In this document: positions 1 through 7,203 of the stretch, piece after piece
Layout: each line of letters opens with the position of its first letter
Position numbering within the stretch: the stretch's first letter is position 1
Assembly: GCF_000959365.1 (NCBI RefSeq)
Contig: NZ_CP009555.1
Coordinates: 2,418,001-2,482,000 of the forward strand
DNA: 64,000 bases
Direction: 5' to 3'
Source of the DNA: Burkholderia oklahomensis C6786
Lineage (GTDB): Bacteria > Pseudomonadota > Gammaproteobacteria > Burkholderiales > Burkholderiaceae
The notes under the pieces: model-generated
The model's database searches: none
What the model saw: only the letters and a program-made list of their open reading frames with translations
Told to the model about the DNA's origin: nothing
Position numbers and translations under genes: made by a program

Positions 1-116
1 GGCGCGCGAGCGCCGTCGCGTTGCGGAGGCTGGTCGGCTTCGCGATCGCGGGCGGCGGCGCGGCCGTGCTGATCGCTCAGGCCGCGCATCGCATCGCGGC
101 TGCCGCGGGCGGTTGA
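1..116 (+). CDS. C-terminal end of an unidentified membrane-associated protein (5' end outside window)
   Basis: The frame is open from the left edge (first complete codon at base 3) and ends with TGA at 114-116. The last 37 residues include a hydrophobic Gly/Ala/Val/Leu stretch of about 20 residues and then a short Ala/Gly-rich tail, which looks like a C-terminal membrane helix. Codon usage is typical of the genome (G or C in most third positions), so this is very probably the end of a real gene. It is not the C-terminus of a catalase-peroxidase, which is the gene sometimes paired with dps in this group. Too little is present to name a family. Confidence 0.5.
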   Translation, partial: RASAVALRRLVGFAIAGGGAAVLIAQAAHRIAAAAGG

Positions 117-138
117 GCGCGCATCCGATTCGCGCAAA

Positions 139-165
139 TTGCGCGATCGCGATCTAAGCTAAACT
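139..165 (+). promoter_or_regulatory. Possible sigma-70 promoter of dps
   Basis: A TTGCGC box at 139-144 and a TAAACT box at 160-165, 15 bp apart, lie in a locally AT-richer stretch. They would start transcription near 172, just before the 15-bp repeats. The spacing is short and the match moderate. No convincing OxyR site was recognised. Confidence 0.25.
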
Positions 166-181
166 GGTGCGGCCCGGACGC

Positions 182-241
182 GCATGTCGCAGACGCGCAT
201 GTCGCAGACGCGCACGTCGCAGACGCGCATGTCGCGCCCGG
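182..241 (+). repeat. 15-bp tandem repeat, 4 copies, in the dps leader
   Basis: The unit GCATGTCGCAGACGC occurs at 182-196 and 197-211. It recurs with one change at 212-226 and as a diverged fourth copy at 227-241. Because 15 bp is five codons, the array keeps one reading frame, and an ATG at 184 reads through the repeats into dps without a stop. It could be a variable leader or a variable N-terminal extension. Confidence 0.85.
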
Positions 242-300
242 CATGCGGATTTTTCGATGCATTTTCGCCGGTTCGAACCATCGGACAAGGAGTCTCGAGG

Positions 301-789
301 ATGGCCAAGAAAAGCAACGCAACTCAGATCAACATCGGCATCAGCGACAAGGATCGCAAGAAGATCGCGGAAGGGTTGTCCCGTCTGCTCGCCGACACGT
401 ACACGCTGTACCTGAAGACGCACAACTTCCACTGGAACGTGACGGGCCCGATGTTCAACACGCTGCACCTGATGTTCGAGGAGCAGTACAACGAGCTGTG
501 GCTCGCCGTCGATCTCGTCGCGGAGCGCATCCGCACGCTCGGCGTCGTCGCGCCGGGCACCTATCGCGAATTCGCAAAGCTGTCGTCGATTCCCGAGGCG
601 GACGGCGTGCCGGCCGCCGAGGACATGATCCGCCAGCTCGTCGAGGGGCACGAGGCCGTCGTGCGCACCGCGCGGTCGATCTTTCCGGACGCCGACGCGG
701 CAAGCGACGAGCCGACCGCCGATCTGCTGACGCAGCGGCTGCAGACGCACGAGAAGACCGCGTGGATGCTGCGCTCGCTGCTTGCCTGA
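301..789 (+). CDS. dps: Dps/DpsA ferritin-like DNA-binding protein from starved cells
   Basis: Cytoplasmic dodecameric mini-ferritin that oxidises Fe(II) with peroxide, stores iron and coats DNA under oxidative or starvation stress. It has 162 residues, the usual length. The ferroxidase residues are visible: His44 and His56 (in the segment from HNFHWN to LHLMFEE), Asp71 and Glu75, matching His51, His63, Asp78 and Glu82 of E. coli Dps. The N-terminus is short and lysine-rich (MAKKSN), consistent with DNA binding. ATG 301 was chosen because AAGGAG lies about 8 nt upstream. An in-frame ATG at 184 would add 39 residues encoded partly by tandem repeats. The gene is monocistronic, closed by a terminator at 859-893. 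Confidence 0.95.
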   Translation: MAKKSNATQINIGISDKDRKKIAEGLSRLLADTYTLYLKTHNFHWNVTGPMFNTLHLMFEEQYNELWLAVDLVAERIRTLGVVAPGTYREFAKLSSIPEADGVPAAEDMIRQLVEGHEAVVRTARSIFPDADAASDEPTADLLTQRLQTHEKTAWMLRSLLA

Positions 790-858
790 GCGGCGCATGC
801 GCGGGCGGGCGGCGCCGAGCCGGCCCGAATCCCGATTTCGATTTCGATCGACTCGATG

Positions 859-893
859 AAAGCCTCTCGCGGCCCGGCTGCGGGAGGCTTTTT
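859..893 (+). terminator. Rho-independent terminator of dps
   Basis: The inverted arms AGCCTCTCGC and GCGGGAGGCT form a GC-rich hairpin (one mismatch) followed by a run of T at 890-893. It lies 70 bp past the dps stop. Confidence 0.8.
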
Positions 894-1060
894 CGTATAG
901 GCGGCGCGCCGGGTCCGCGACCGGCGCGCGCGAACGCGTCGTGGCCCGATGTTCGCGCGGCGATTGGCGAGCCGCGCAGACGGTTTTAGAATGCAACTCA
1001 TCGTCTGCAACGCGCGCGGCCCGGCGCCGCGCTTCAAGACTTCCCGATTCCCGCAAGCCC

Positions 1061-1522
1061 ATGGCCCGACGTAAAGACATGAGCGCCGACGACTGCCCCG
1101 TCGCGCGCGCGGTGGACGCGGTCGGCGATCGCTGGTCGCTCCTCATCGTGCGCGACGCGTTCGACGGCGTGCGCCGCTTCACCGAATTCCAGCGCAACCT
1201 CGGCATCGCGCGCAACATGCTCGCCGACCGGCTGAAGACGCTCGTCGATTCGGGCGTGCTCGCGGCGGCGCCCGCGTCCGACGGCTCCGCGTACCAGGAG
1301 TACGTGCTGACCGACAAGGGGCGCGCGCTCTTTCCGGTCGTCGTCGCGCTGAGGCAGTGGGGCGAGTCGCAACTGTTCGCGGCGGGCGAGCCTCATTCGC
1401 GCCTCGTCGAGCGGCGCAGCGGCCGGCCGGTGGCCGCGATGGCGCCGCGCACGCACGGCGGCCGCGTGCTGCGGCCGGAGGATGCGATCGTCGACAAGCT
1501 CGGCGCGGACGGCGAGCGCTAG
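1061..1522 (+). CDS. HxlR-family winged-helix transcriptional regulator
   Basis: 153-residue MarR/HxlR-like DNA-binding protein. The HxlR signature is complete near the N-terminus: CPVARAVDAVGDRWSLLIVR (about residues 11-30), then the recognition region RRFTEFQRNLGIARNMLADR and the wing with YxLTDKG. HxlR proteins often control a neighbouring oxidoreductase or detoxification gene, but no obvious divergent target is adjacent here. The C-terminal 40 residues (Arg/Gly-rich after the wing) are longer than the minimal domain. ATG 1061 was chosen because the domain begins immediately after it. An in-frame upstream start at 941 would add a low-complexity extension. Confidence 0.85.
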   Translation: MARRKDMSADDCPVARAVDAVGDRWSLLIVRDAFDGVRRFTEFQRNLGIARNMLADRLKTLVDSGVLAAAPASDGSAYQEYVLTDKGRALFPVVVALRQWGESQLFAAGEPHSRLVERRSGRPVAAMAPRTHGGRVLRPEDAIVDKLGADGER

Positions 1523-1541
1523 CTGGGAAGCTTCAATGGGT

Positions 1542-1740
1542 TGTATCGATGGTTCATTCGGGCTGAGTCCGGGCGACTGGAAATCTCCAAACACCCAACC
1601 TTCCAGGAACCCGGCCGGATGAACACCCATAAGAATGCCCGGCTCACCTTTGCTCGTCGACTTGGGATGGTTCAGGAGATTGCCGCATACGGCTGGACCG
1701 TGGCTCGAGCGGCAGCCGATCACGGCGTGGCGGCGTCGTC
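1542..1740 (+). mobile_element. IS481-like insertion sequence remnant (left end plus transposase N-terminus)
   Basis: A TGT at 1542 begins a terminal-repeat-like stretch. An ATG at 1619 follows, opening a peptide that starts [19 protein letters not shown] and continues to an AAxxHGV helix. This is the typical N-terminal HTH of IS481/IS3-type transposases known from Burkholderia. Similarity stops at about codon 40, where the frame becomes arbitrary, and no DDE domain or right end is present. This is therefore a decayed 5' fragment. The family is assigned from memory of related proteins. Confidence 0.55.
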
Positions 1741-1860
1741 GGCGTTGCCGTCATGGCGCCGGCCGCTGAACCGACGAAGTGGCCCGTCGACGCGCACGCA
1801 CCTGCGCCGCCCGCATTCCGCATGCGGCCGGCGAGCAGGGCGCAAAGGGACGTAAAAAGG

Positions 1861-1889
1861 GGCAAAAACGCGAGCCCCGCGTTTTTGCC
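1861..1889. terminator. 12-bp perfect inverted repeat before ubiA (terminator-like)
   Basis: The arms GGCAAAAACGCG (1861-1872) and CGCGTTTTTGCC (1878-1889) are exact reverse complements around a 5-nt loop. The T-run sits inside the arm rather than after it, so this may be a bidirectional terminator shielding ubiA, or a regulatory hairpin. The rest of the 1523-1953 gap holds only the IS remnant. Confidence 0.45.
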
Positions 1890-1953
1890 GCAAATCCCGC
1901 GCGGTTCTACAATGCCGGAGTTACGTTTCCGGGCCTCCCGCCCGTTCACCCCG

Positions 1954-2817
1954 ATGCTCGCCCGTTTCCCTCTCTATTTGCGGCTGATCCGGATGGACAA
2001 GCCGATCGGCAGCCTGCTGCTGCTCTGGCCGACGCTGAACGCGCTGTGGATCGCGGCCGGCGGCCATCCGGCGCCGTCGCTCGTCGTCATTTTCGCGCTT
2101 GGCACGCTGCTGATGCGCTCGGCCGGCTGCGCGATCAACGACTACGCGGATCGCGATTTCGACCGCCACGTGAAGCGCACCGCCGACCGCCCGCTCACGT
2201 CGGGCAAGATCCGCGCGTGGGAGGCGATCGCGATCGCCGTCGGTCTCGCGCTCGTGTCGTTCCTGCTGATTCTGCCGCTCAATACGCTGACGAAGGAACT
2301 GTCGGTCGTCGCGGTGTTCGTCGCGGCGACCTATCCGTTCATGAAGCGCTTCTTCGCGATTCCGCAGGCGTACCTCGGCATCGCGTTCGGTTTCGGGATC
2401 CCGATGGCGTTCGCCGCCGTGCAGGACACGGTGCCGACGATCGCATGGATGATGCTGGCGGCGAACGTGTGCTGGTCGGTCGCGTACGACACCGCGTACG
2501 CGATGGTCGATCGCGACGACGACCTGAAGATCGGCATGCGCACGTCGGCGATCACGTTCGGCCGCCACGACGTGCTCGCGATCATGCTCTGCTATGCGGC
2601 GATGCTCGGCATCTACGTGTGGCTCGGCGCGACGCTGCATTTCGGCTGGCCGTACTGGGCGGGCTGGATCGCCTCGGTCGGCTGCGCGATCTATCACTAC
2701 ACGCTGATCAAGGACCGCGAGCGGATGGCGTGCTTCGCCGCGTTCAAGCACAACAATTGGCTCGGCGGCGCGCTGTTCGCGGGGATCGTCGCGCACTACG
2801 CGCTGACTGCGCTGTAG
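1954..2817 (+). CDS. ubiA: 4-hydroxybenzoate octaprenyltransferase UbiA
   Basis: Integral inner-membrane prenyltransferase that attaches the polyprenyl tail to 4-hydroxybenzoate in ubiquinone synthesis. The 287-residue protein has about eight hydrophobic helices and both Mg-diphosphate motifs: NDYADRDFD at residues 62-70 and the [13 protein letters not shown] segment at about 178-190. ATG 1954 ([11 protein letters not shown]) matches the usual beginning of the family. ATG 1912 is in frame and would add 14 residues with no clear ribosome-binding site at either start. It stands alone, with an IS remnant upstream and a terminator downstream. Confidence 0.95.
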   Translation: MLARFPLYLRLIRMDKPIGSLLLLWPTLNALWIAAGGHPAPSLVVIFALGTLLMRSAGCAINDYADRDFDRHVKRTADRPLTSGKIRAWEAIAIAVGLALVSFLLILPLNTLTKELSVVAVFVAATYPFMKRFFAIPQAYLGIAFGFGIPMAFAAVQDTVPTIAWMMLAANVCWSVAYDTAYAMVDRDDDLKIGMRTSAITFGRHDVLAIMLCYAAMLGIYVWLGATLHFGWPYWAGWIASVGCAIYHYTLIKDRERMACFAAFKHNNWLGGALFAGIVAHYALTAL

Positions 2818-2859
2818 GCGTCGCGCCGTCGGGCGCTCGCCCGTCGTGCGACGAAGAAA

Positions 2860-2886
2860 GGAAAGCGGCCGTCGGGCCGCTTTCTT
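2860..2886 (+). terminator. Rho-independent terminator of ubiA
   Basis: GAAAGCGGCC at 2861-2870 pairs with GGCCGCTTTC at 2875-2884, with a 4-nt loop and a T-rich tail. It lies 45 bp past the ubiA stop. Confidence 0.75.
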
Positions 2887-3000
2887 GTTTGTGCGCTGAG
2901 CGTGGACGCGTGGCTCGTCCGCGCGCGCGAAATTCACGAGACCTTGCATCGAGGTGCGGGCGCCTTTCGTTCGTGCAACTCGGTCATGCGATCGTGTTGC

Positions 3001-3048
3001 CGCATCCGCATCCGCATCCGCATCCGCATCCGCATCCGCATCCGCATC
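3001..3048 (+). repeat. Hexanucleotide array: CGCATC x 8
   Basis: Eight uninterrupted copies of CGCATC, directly abutting the next array. They lie in the gap (2818-3285) between convergent ubiA and the hydroxyacid dehydrogenase gene. The rest of the gap holds only the ubiA terminator and unassigned sequence. Confidence 0.98.
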
Positions 3049-3120
3049 CAAGACCAAGACCAAGACCAAGACCAAGACCAAGACCAAGACCAAGACCAAG
3101 ACCAAGACCAAGACCAAGAC
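3049..3120 (+). repeat. Hexanucleotide array: CAAGAC x 12
   Basis: Twelve perfect copies of CAAGAC follow the CGCATC array with no spacer. The change of unit is abrupt, so two different microsatellites have grown side by side. Perfect copies imply recent slippage and likely strain-to-strain length variation. Confidence 0.98.
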
Positions 3121-3285
3121 TGGCGCCAGGCTCGAGTTCAATTCCGCGTCTGCGTCTTCGCGATCCACGAGAATCGCTCAACGGCATTCGCCCGGCCTCA
3201 ATGATCGGCGATGACCTCGCATCCGGTATCCGTATCGCCCGGTGCGCCTCGAGCGAATCCATCGGCGCGCCGCGCAACGCCCGCT

Positions 3286-4290
3286 TCAGTGTCGCGTGCG
3301 TTCCGCGATCGATCGAACCGGATAGGGCACCGCCGTTCCGGCGACATGCGATCGGACATTTTCGAGCGCCATTCGGGCGACCGCGTGCTGGGCCTCCTGC
3401 GTCTCCGCCGCGACGTGCGGCGTGAGGATCACGTTCGGCAGACGCCGCAAGCTTTCGCCGACGTTCGGCTCGTCGGCGAATACGTCGAGCCCGGCCCAGC
3501 CGAGTCTTTGTTCGGACAGCGCGTCGATCAGCGCGGCTTCGTCGACGAGCGAGCCGCGGGCGATGTTGACGATGGCCCCGGCCGGCCCGATCGCATCGAT
3601 GACGTCGCGGCCGACGAGGCCGCGGTTGCGCTCGTCCGCCCGGCATGCGACGACGAGATGATCGGCCCATCGCGCAAGGTCGAGCGCGGCGGAAAAGAAA
3701 GGGAGACCCGACTCGGGCTTCGCCCGCAATGCGGTGTATCCGACTTGCGCCTCCATCGCGACGAGTCGCGATGATATCCGTCGTCCGATCGCCCCGAGAC
3801 CGACGACGCCGACGCGCGCGCCGGCAAGGCCGCGTCCGCCGACGAACGGGATCGGGCGCGCGACTCGCCAATTCCCGCCGGCGACGAATCGATGCAGGTC
3901 GGGAAGCTGTCGCACGCATGCCAGCAGCAGGCAGATCGCGAATTCCGCGACCGCCGATGCATTGGCGTCAGGGCAGTGGGCGACGACAATGTGTCGATCG
4001 CGCGCGGCAGCGAGGTCGACGCCTTCGAACCCCGAGCCGCAGCAGCAGATCATCGACAGGTTCGGCAGCCGCGCCATCGCGTCCCGGGTGGCGCCGATCC
4101 GGCCGACGGTCAGCAGGATCTCCGCATGCTCGGCGCCGCTGAGGTCCGCCTGCGGGTCTGACAGATCGACCGGGCCCGCGACCGGAAACTCGCGTCGAAC
4201 GGCATCGAGGGTGGCGTCGGGCGTGCAGAGCGTTGCCAGGATGCCGGGAGACCGATCGGCTTTCATCGTGCGAGCAATCTCAGGCGCCAA
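3286..4290 (-). CDS. D-2-hydroxyacid dehydrogenase family protein (phosphonate cluster)
   Basis: NAD(P)-dependent 2-hydroxyacid dehydrogenase, 334 residues from ATG 4290 or 326 from ATG 4266. Neither start has a strong ribosome-binding site. The nucleotide fold carries VVGLGAIGRR (about residues 162-171). The catalytic triad is intact: Arg244 in NIARGSLVDE, Glu273 in DVFADEPN and His291 in LTPHVAAET. It is closest in style to glyoxylate/hydroxypyruvate reductases. As the last gene of the minus-strand phosphonate cluster, overlapping the exporter gene by 11 bp from the upstream start, it could reduce phosphonopyruvate or a later 2-oxo intermediate to the hydroxyacid. That role is inferred from position only. 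Confidence 0.85.
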   Translation of the reverse strand: MAPEIARTMKADRSPGILATLCTPDATLDAVRREFPVAGPVDLSDPQADLSGAEHAEILLTVGRIGATRDAMARLPNLSMICCCGSGFEGVDLAAARDRHIVVAHCPDANASAVAEFAICLLLACVRQLPDLHRFVAGGNWRVARPIPFVGGRGLAGARVGVVGLGAIGRRISSRLVAMEAQVGYTALRAKPESGLPFFSAALDLARWADHLVVACRADERNRGLVGRDVIDAIGPAGAIVNIARGSLVDEAALIDALSEQRLGWAGLDVFADEPNVGESLRRLPNVILTPHVAAETQEAQHAVARMALENVRSHVAGTAVPYPVRSIAERTRH

Positions 4291-5107
4291 TGCAAATCGC
4301 GCCGGCCGCGATCACGACGCACGATACGAATCGCTTTGCGGTGACCTGTTCGTTCAGGAAGATTCGGCCGATCAGGACGGCGAACACGACGCTCGTTTCC
4401 CGGATCGCGGACACCGCGCCCATCGCGCCGAATTGCATCGCCCAGACGACGATGCCGTACGCGACGATCGATACGATCCCGCCGGCGACCGACGAGCCGA
4501 TGTCGATCCTGGGCGCCTTCAGCGCGCCCCAGCCCCGGTTCGTCACGAACACGACGGGCATCAACGCGTAGAACACGAAAGTCCATGCGACATATGAGAC
4601 CGAATCGCCGGACAGGCGCACGCCGATGCCGTCGATGACCGTGTATAGCGCGATCGTGACGCCCGTCAGCAGCGCCGCCGCGGCGTTCGCGCACGAGACC
4701 TTGCTGCGCTGCCACGCGAGACTGATGATCCCGACCGAAACCAGTGCGACGCCGAACACGTGTAGCGCGCCGAGACGCTCGCCGGCGAAGAGCGCCGCGC
4801 CGAGCGTGACGAGGAGCGGAGACGAGCCGCGGGCGATCGGATAAGCCTCGCCGAGATCGCCGCGCCGATACGCATGGACGAGGCTCAGGTTGTAGGCGAT
4901 GTGGACGAACCCCGAGGCGACGACGTACGGCCAGGACGGAGCGGCGGGAACGGGCAGGAACGCGACGAAGACGATCGCGACGGCGGCGATTTCGATGCTC
5001 ATCCACGTCATCGACAGGAAGCGATCCCGATTGCCGTGCAGAATCGCATTCCATGACGCGTGCAGCACCGCTGCCAGCAACACCAATCCACCGACATAGC
5101 TGATCAT
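4280..5107 (-). CDS. EamA/DMT-family transporter, likely exporter of the cluster product
   Basis: 275-residue inner-membrane protein with about ten hydrophobic segments arranged as two EamA repeats, the layout of the 10-TM drug/metabolite transporter superfamily. The N-terminal repeat has the typical HASWNAILH motif in helix 1, and the first repeat ends near a GERLG loop. The second repeat ends in FLNEQVTAKR. ATG 5107 (MISYVGG) was chosen because the first helix starts there. A GTG at 5149 is in frame and would add 14 mostly polar residues. It lies between the LuxR gene and the dehydrogenase gene on the same strand, so efflux or self-protection for a phosphonate product is plausible but unproven. 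Confidence 0.85.
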   Translation of the reverse strand: MISYVGGLVLLAAVLHASWNAILHGNRDRFLSMTWMSIEIAAVAIVFVAFLPVPAAPSWPYVVASGFVHIAYNLSLVHAYRRGDLGEAYPIARGSSPLLVTLGAALFAGERLGALHVFGVALVSVGIISLAWQRSKVSCANAAAALLTGVTIALYTVIDGIGVRLSGDSVSYVAWTFVFYALMPVVFVTNRGWGALKAPRIDIGSSVAGGIVSIVAYGIVVWAMQFGAMGAVSAIRETSVVFAVLIGRIFLNEQVTAKRFVSCVVIAAGAICIGA

Positions 5108-5231
5108 TTCGCCGATCCGATATTGGGACAACGAGAGGGATCGTCTCACTCTAATTGATGATCGTCTGCTCAGTCAAACGGCCTGCCGATATCAGGCTTT
5201 CGGCGGAAATCGGCCGATCGTCGAATTTCAT

Positions 5232-5963
5232 TTACACCACGCCGGAGGCCATCGCTTTCAATACGGCGAGATGCCTCGATTGAACGTCGAATTTCGCCAT
5301 TAATTTCTTCACGTGATAAAGCACGCCGTTCTCCGATATGCCCAGTATCATCGCGATCTCCCAGCTCGATTTTCCCGCGGCGATCCATTTCAGGCATTCG
5401 AGCTCGCGATGGGTCAATGGCGCGCTCGGCTCATGGTCCGGCCGGTTCGAAATGCGCTCCATGCCTTCGCGAACGAACGCGGCGGCGAGCGCTCCTTGCG
5501 CGAAAGTCGCCGGCGCATGTTTCGCGGACAGGCTCGTCGTTCCGCCGGCCGAGCGCGACGCGAGACTCAATATGCTGACTTCGCCATGCCTCGAATGCAC
5601 CGGAAAACTCGCGCCCGCGACGAGCCCGTGACCGCGAGCGTCTTCCATGAAGTTCCGCTGTTCGCGGCAATGGCAGATGCCGTCGTTCCATTGCAGCGGA
5701 ATCAGGCGGTGCCCGCAGTGCCGCACGACCGGATCGATTCGAATGTATCCCGATGACTTGTATTTTTCCTGCCAGGCCATCGGGTAATTCGAGACTGTCT
5801 TGACCGGATTTTCCGGTTTTCGCATGTCGGAAAGCGTGCCGTAAAAGAAATAATCGAAGCCGAGTCTCGCCGCGATTCTGGACAGGATGTCATGGATATC
5901 GCGTTCCGTTTTCGCGGACGATGTTTGATCGAGAATATCCTGCGTCAATCTCTCGTGTCTCAT
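5232..5963 (-). CDS. LuxR-family quorum-sensing-type regulator (no luxI nearby)
   Basis: 243-residue two-domain regulator. The N-terminal autoinducer domain keeps the residues that contact acyl-homoserine lactones in TraR/LasR-type proteins: Trp64, Tyr68, Asp77, Pro78, Trp92 and Gly117. The C-terminal HTH (about residues 182-243) has the LTxRELECLKWIAAGKS start and an ISENGVLYHVKKLMAKF recognition helix. ATG 5963 begins the conserved domain. It sits 43 bp after the PhnW-like gene on the same strand and inside the cluster, with no synthase gene in the window, so it is a LuxR solo by position. Base composition is AT-richer than its neighbours, which suggests transfer. It probably activates the cluster in response to an AHL made elsewhere. 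Confidence 0.9.
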   Translation of the reverse strand: MRHERLTQDILDQTSSAKTERDIHDILSRIAARLGFDYFFYGTLSDMRKPENPVKTVSNYPMAWQEKYKSSGYIRIDPVVRHCGHRLIPLQWNDGICHCREQRNFMEDARGHGLVAGASFPVHSRHGEVSILSLASRSAGGTTSLSAKHAPATFAQGALAAAFVREGMERISNRPDHEPSAPLTHRELECLKWIAAGKSSWEIAMILGISENGVLYHVKKLMAKFDVQSRHLAVLKAMASGVV

Positions 5964-6006
5964 GATGACTCGCCGGAAACGAATGGCCGATGACGGTTGG
6001 CCGATT

Positions 6007-7203
6007 TCAGGCCGCGGGCGGCGTTCGCGCCTCCGCGCGCCGCGTCCCGCCCGGTTCGCGATGCGGCGCCGCGCCCGCCGGCAGCGACGCGACGAATTCG
6101 GACATGCGCCGGACGAGTTCGTCGACGTCGGCGTCGTCGATTTCTCCAATCACGCCGACCCGGAACGAGTCCGGATTCCAGTGCCTGGTCGGATAGATTT
6201 CGAGCCCGTGCTCGAACAGGTATTGCTCGAGCGCGGCGACACGGCCGCGGACATGGGGGGGCGTCGCGAACGTGGTGATGATCGGCGCGCGGTTCGCGGC
6301 GTCGATGACGGGCGCGATGCCGACACGCGCAAGCCCGTCGACGAGCCGCTGCGCGCGCCGCCGATACGACGCGAGGCGCGCGGCCTGTCCGCCGGCTTCG
6401 TCGTACTCGTCGATCGCCCGATCGAGCGCGCGCATGATCTGGATCGGCGGCGTGTACCGCCACTGACGAGTCGATTCGAGCGCGCGATGTTGCGCGAGCA
6501 GATCGAGACTCAGCGTGCGCGGGCGAGGACGGCGCATCAGCGCCGTTTCGTCGGCGATCACGAATCCGAGGCCGGGCAGGCCGTGAAGACACTTGTTCGA
6601 CGACAGCGCGACTGCCGCGAGCGTCCGCCCGGCGAAATCGAGCGGATAGGCGCCGAACGTGCTGATTGCGTCGAGCAGCACGCGCCGGCCGTGCCGCGCG
6701 GCGAGCGAGACCAAGCCCGCGACGTCGTTGAGCACGCCGAGCGCGGTCTCGAAGTGAACGGCCGCGACGTGCGTGACGTGAGGGCTCGCGGCGAGCGCGC
6801 GGTCGACGAGCGGCAGATCGAATCGCTCGGTGTGGCCGCATGCGAGCGCATCATGCCGGATGCCGTGAATCCGGCATATCTCCGTCATTCGCTCGCTGTA
6901 CGCGCCGTTTTCGACGATCAGCACGTGATCGTCGTCGGCCAGCAGGCTGCACAGCATCGCCTCGACGGCGAATGTCCCGCTGCCCTGGATCGGCACCACG
7001 CTGTAGCCGCTGCCGCAGCCGGCGATGCGTGCGATCTTCGCCCTCAAGCGCTGAGTGAGCGCCGTCGCGGACGGGCTGCGCGAGCCGAGATCGACCGCGG
7101 CTGCGGCGCGCACCGCATCCGACGTGGTGAGCGGGCCCGGCGTGAAGAGGCGGTGCCGCGTGACGGACGTGCGCGATGTTCTTTCGGCGGCGTCATCGTT
7201 CAT
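6007..7203 (-). CDS. PhnW-like class V aminotransferase (2-aminoethylphosphonate transaminase family)
   Basis: 398-residue fold-type I PLP enzyme of the PhnW branch. It opens with LFTPGPLTTS (residues 19-28), has HFETALGVLN (150-159) and the lysine segment SSNKCLHGLPG with Lys204 as the likely Schiff base. All are hallmark blocks of 2-aminoethylphosphonate:pyruvate transaminase. No phosphonoacetaldehyde hydrolase (PhnX) or phosphonopyruvate decarboxylase is adjacent, so a biosynthetic role, or a different phosphonate aldehyde or oxo-acid as substrate, is more likely than AEP catabolism. The start ATG overlaps the stop of the PhyH gene (ATGA), so the two are translationally coupled. The last 30 residues are Arg/Pro/Ala-rich. 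Confidence 0.88.
   Translation of the reverse strand: MNDDAAERTSRTSVTRHRLFTPGPLTTSDAVRAAAAVDLGSRSPSATALTQRLRAKIARIAGCGSGYSVVPIQGSGTFAVEAMLCSLLADDDHVLIVENGAYSERMTEICRIHGIRHDALACGHTERFDLPLVDRALAASPHVTHVAAVHFETALGVLNDVAGLVSLAARHGRRVLLDAISTFGAYPLDFAGRTLAAVALSSNKCLHGLPGLGFVIADETALMRRPRPRTLSLDLLAQHRALESTRQWRYTPPIQIMRALDRAIDEYDEAGGQAARLASYRRRAQRLVDGLARVGIAPVIDAANRAPIITTFATPPHVRGRVAALEQYLFEHGLEIYPTRHWNPDSFRVGVIGEIDDADVDELVRRMSEFVASLPAGAAPHREPGGTRRAEARTPPAA

Noticed and set aside
3001-3120. CRISPR-like array
   Set aside because: The repeats are 6-bp units with no spacers and no cas genes. No other stretch in the window shows regular spacer-separated repeats.
2902-3425. Proteins with RI/QD, HP/PR or SA/KT dipeptide runs read through the hexanucleotide arrays
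   Set aside because: Any frame through a 6-bp repeat yields dipeptide repeats. There is no ribosome-binding site or conserved flanking domain.
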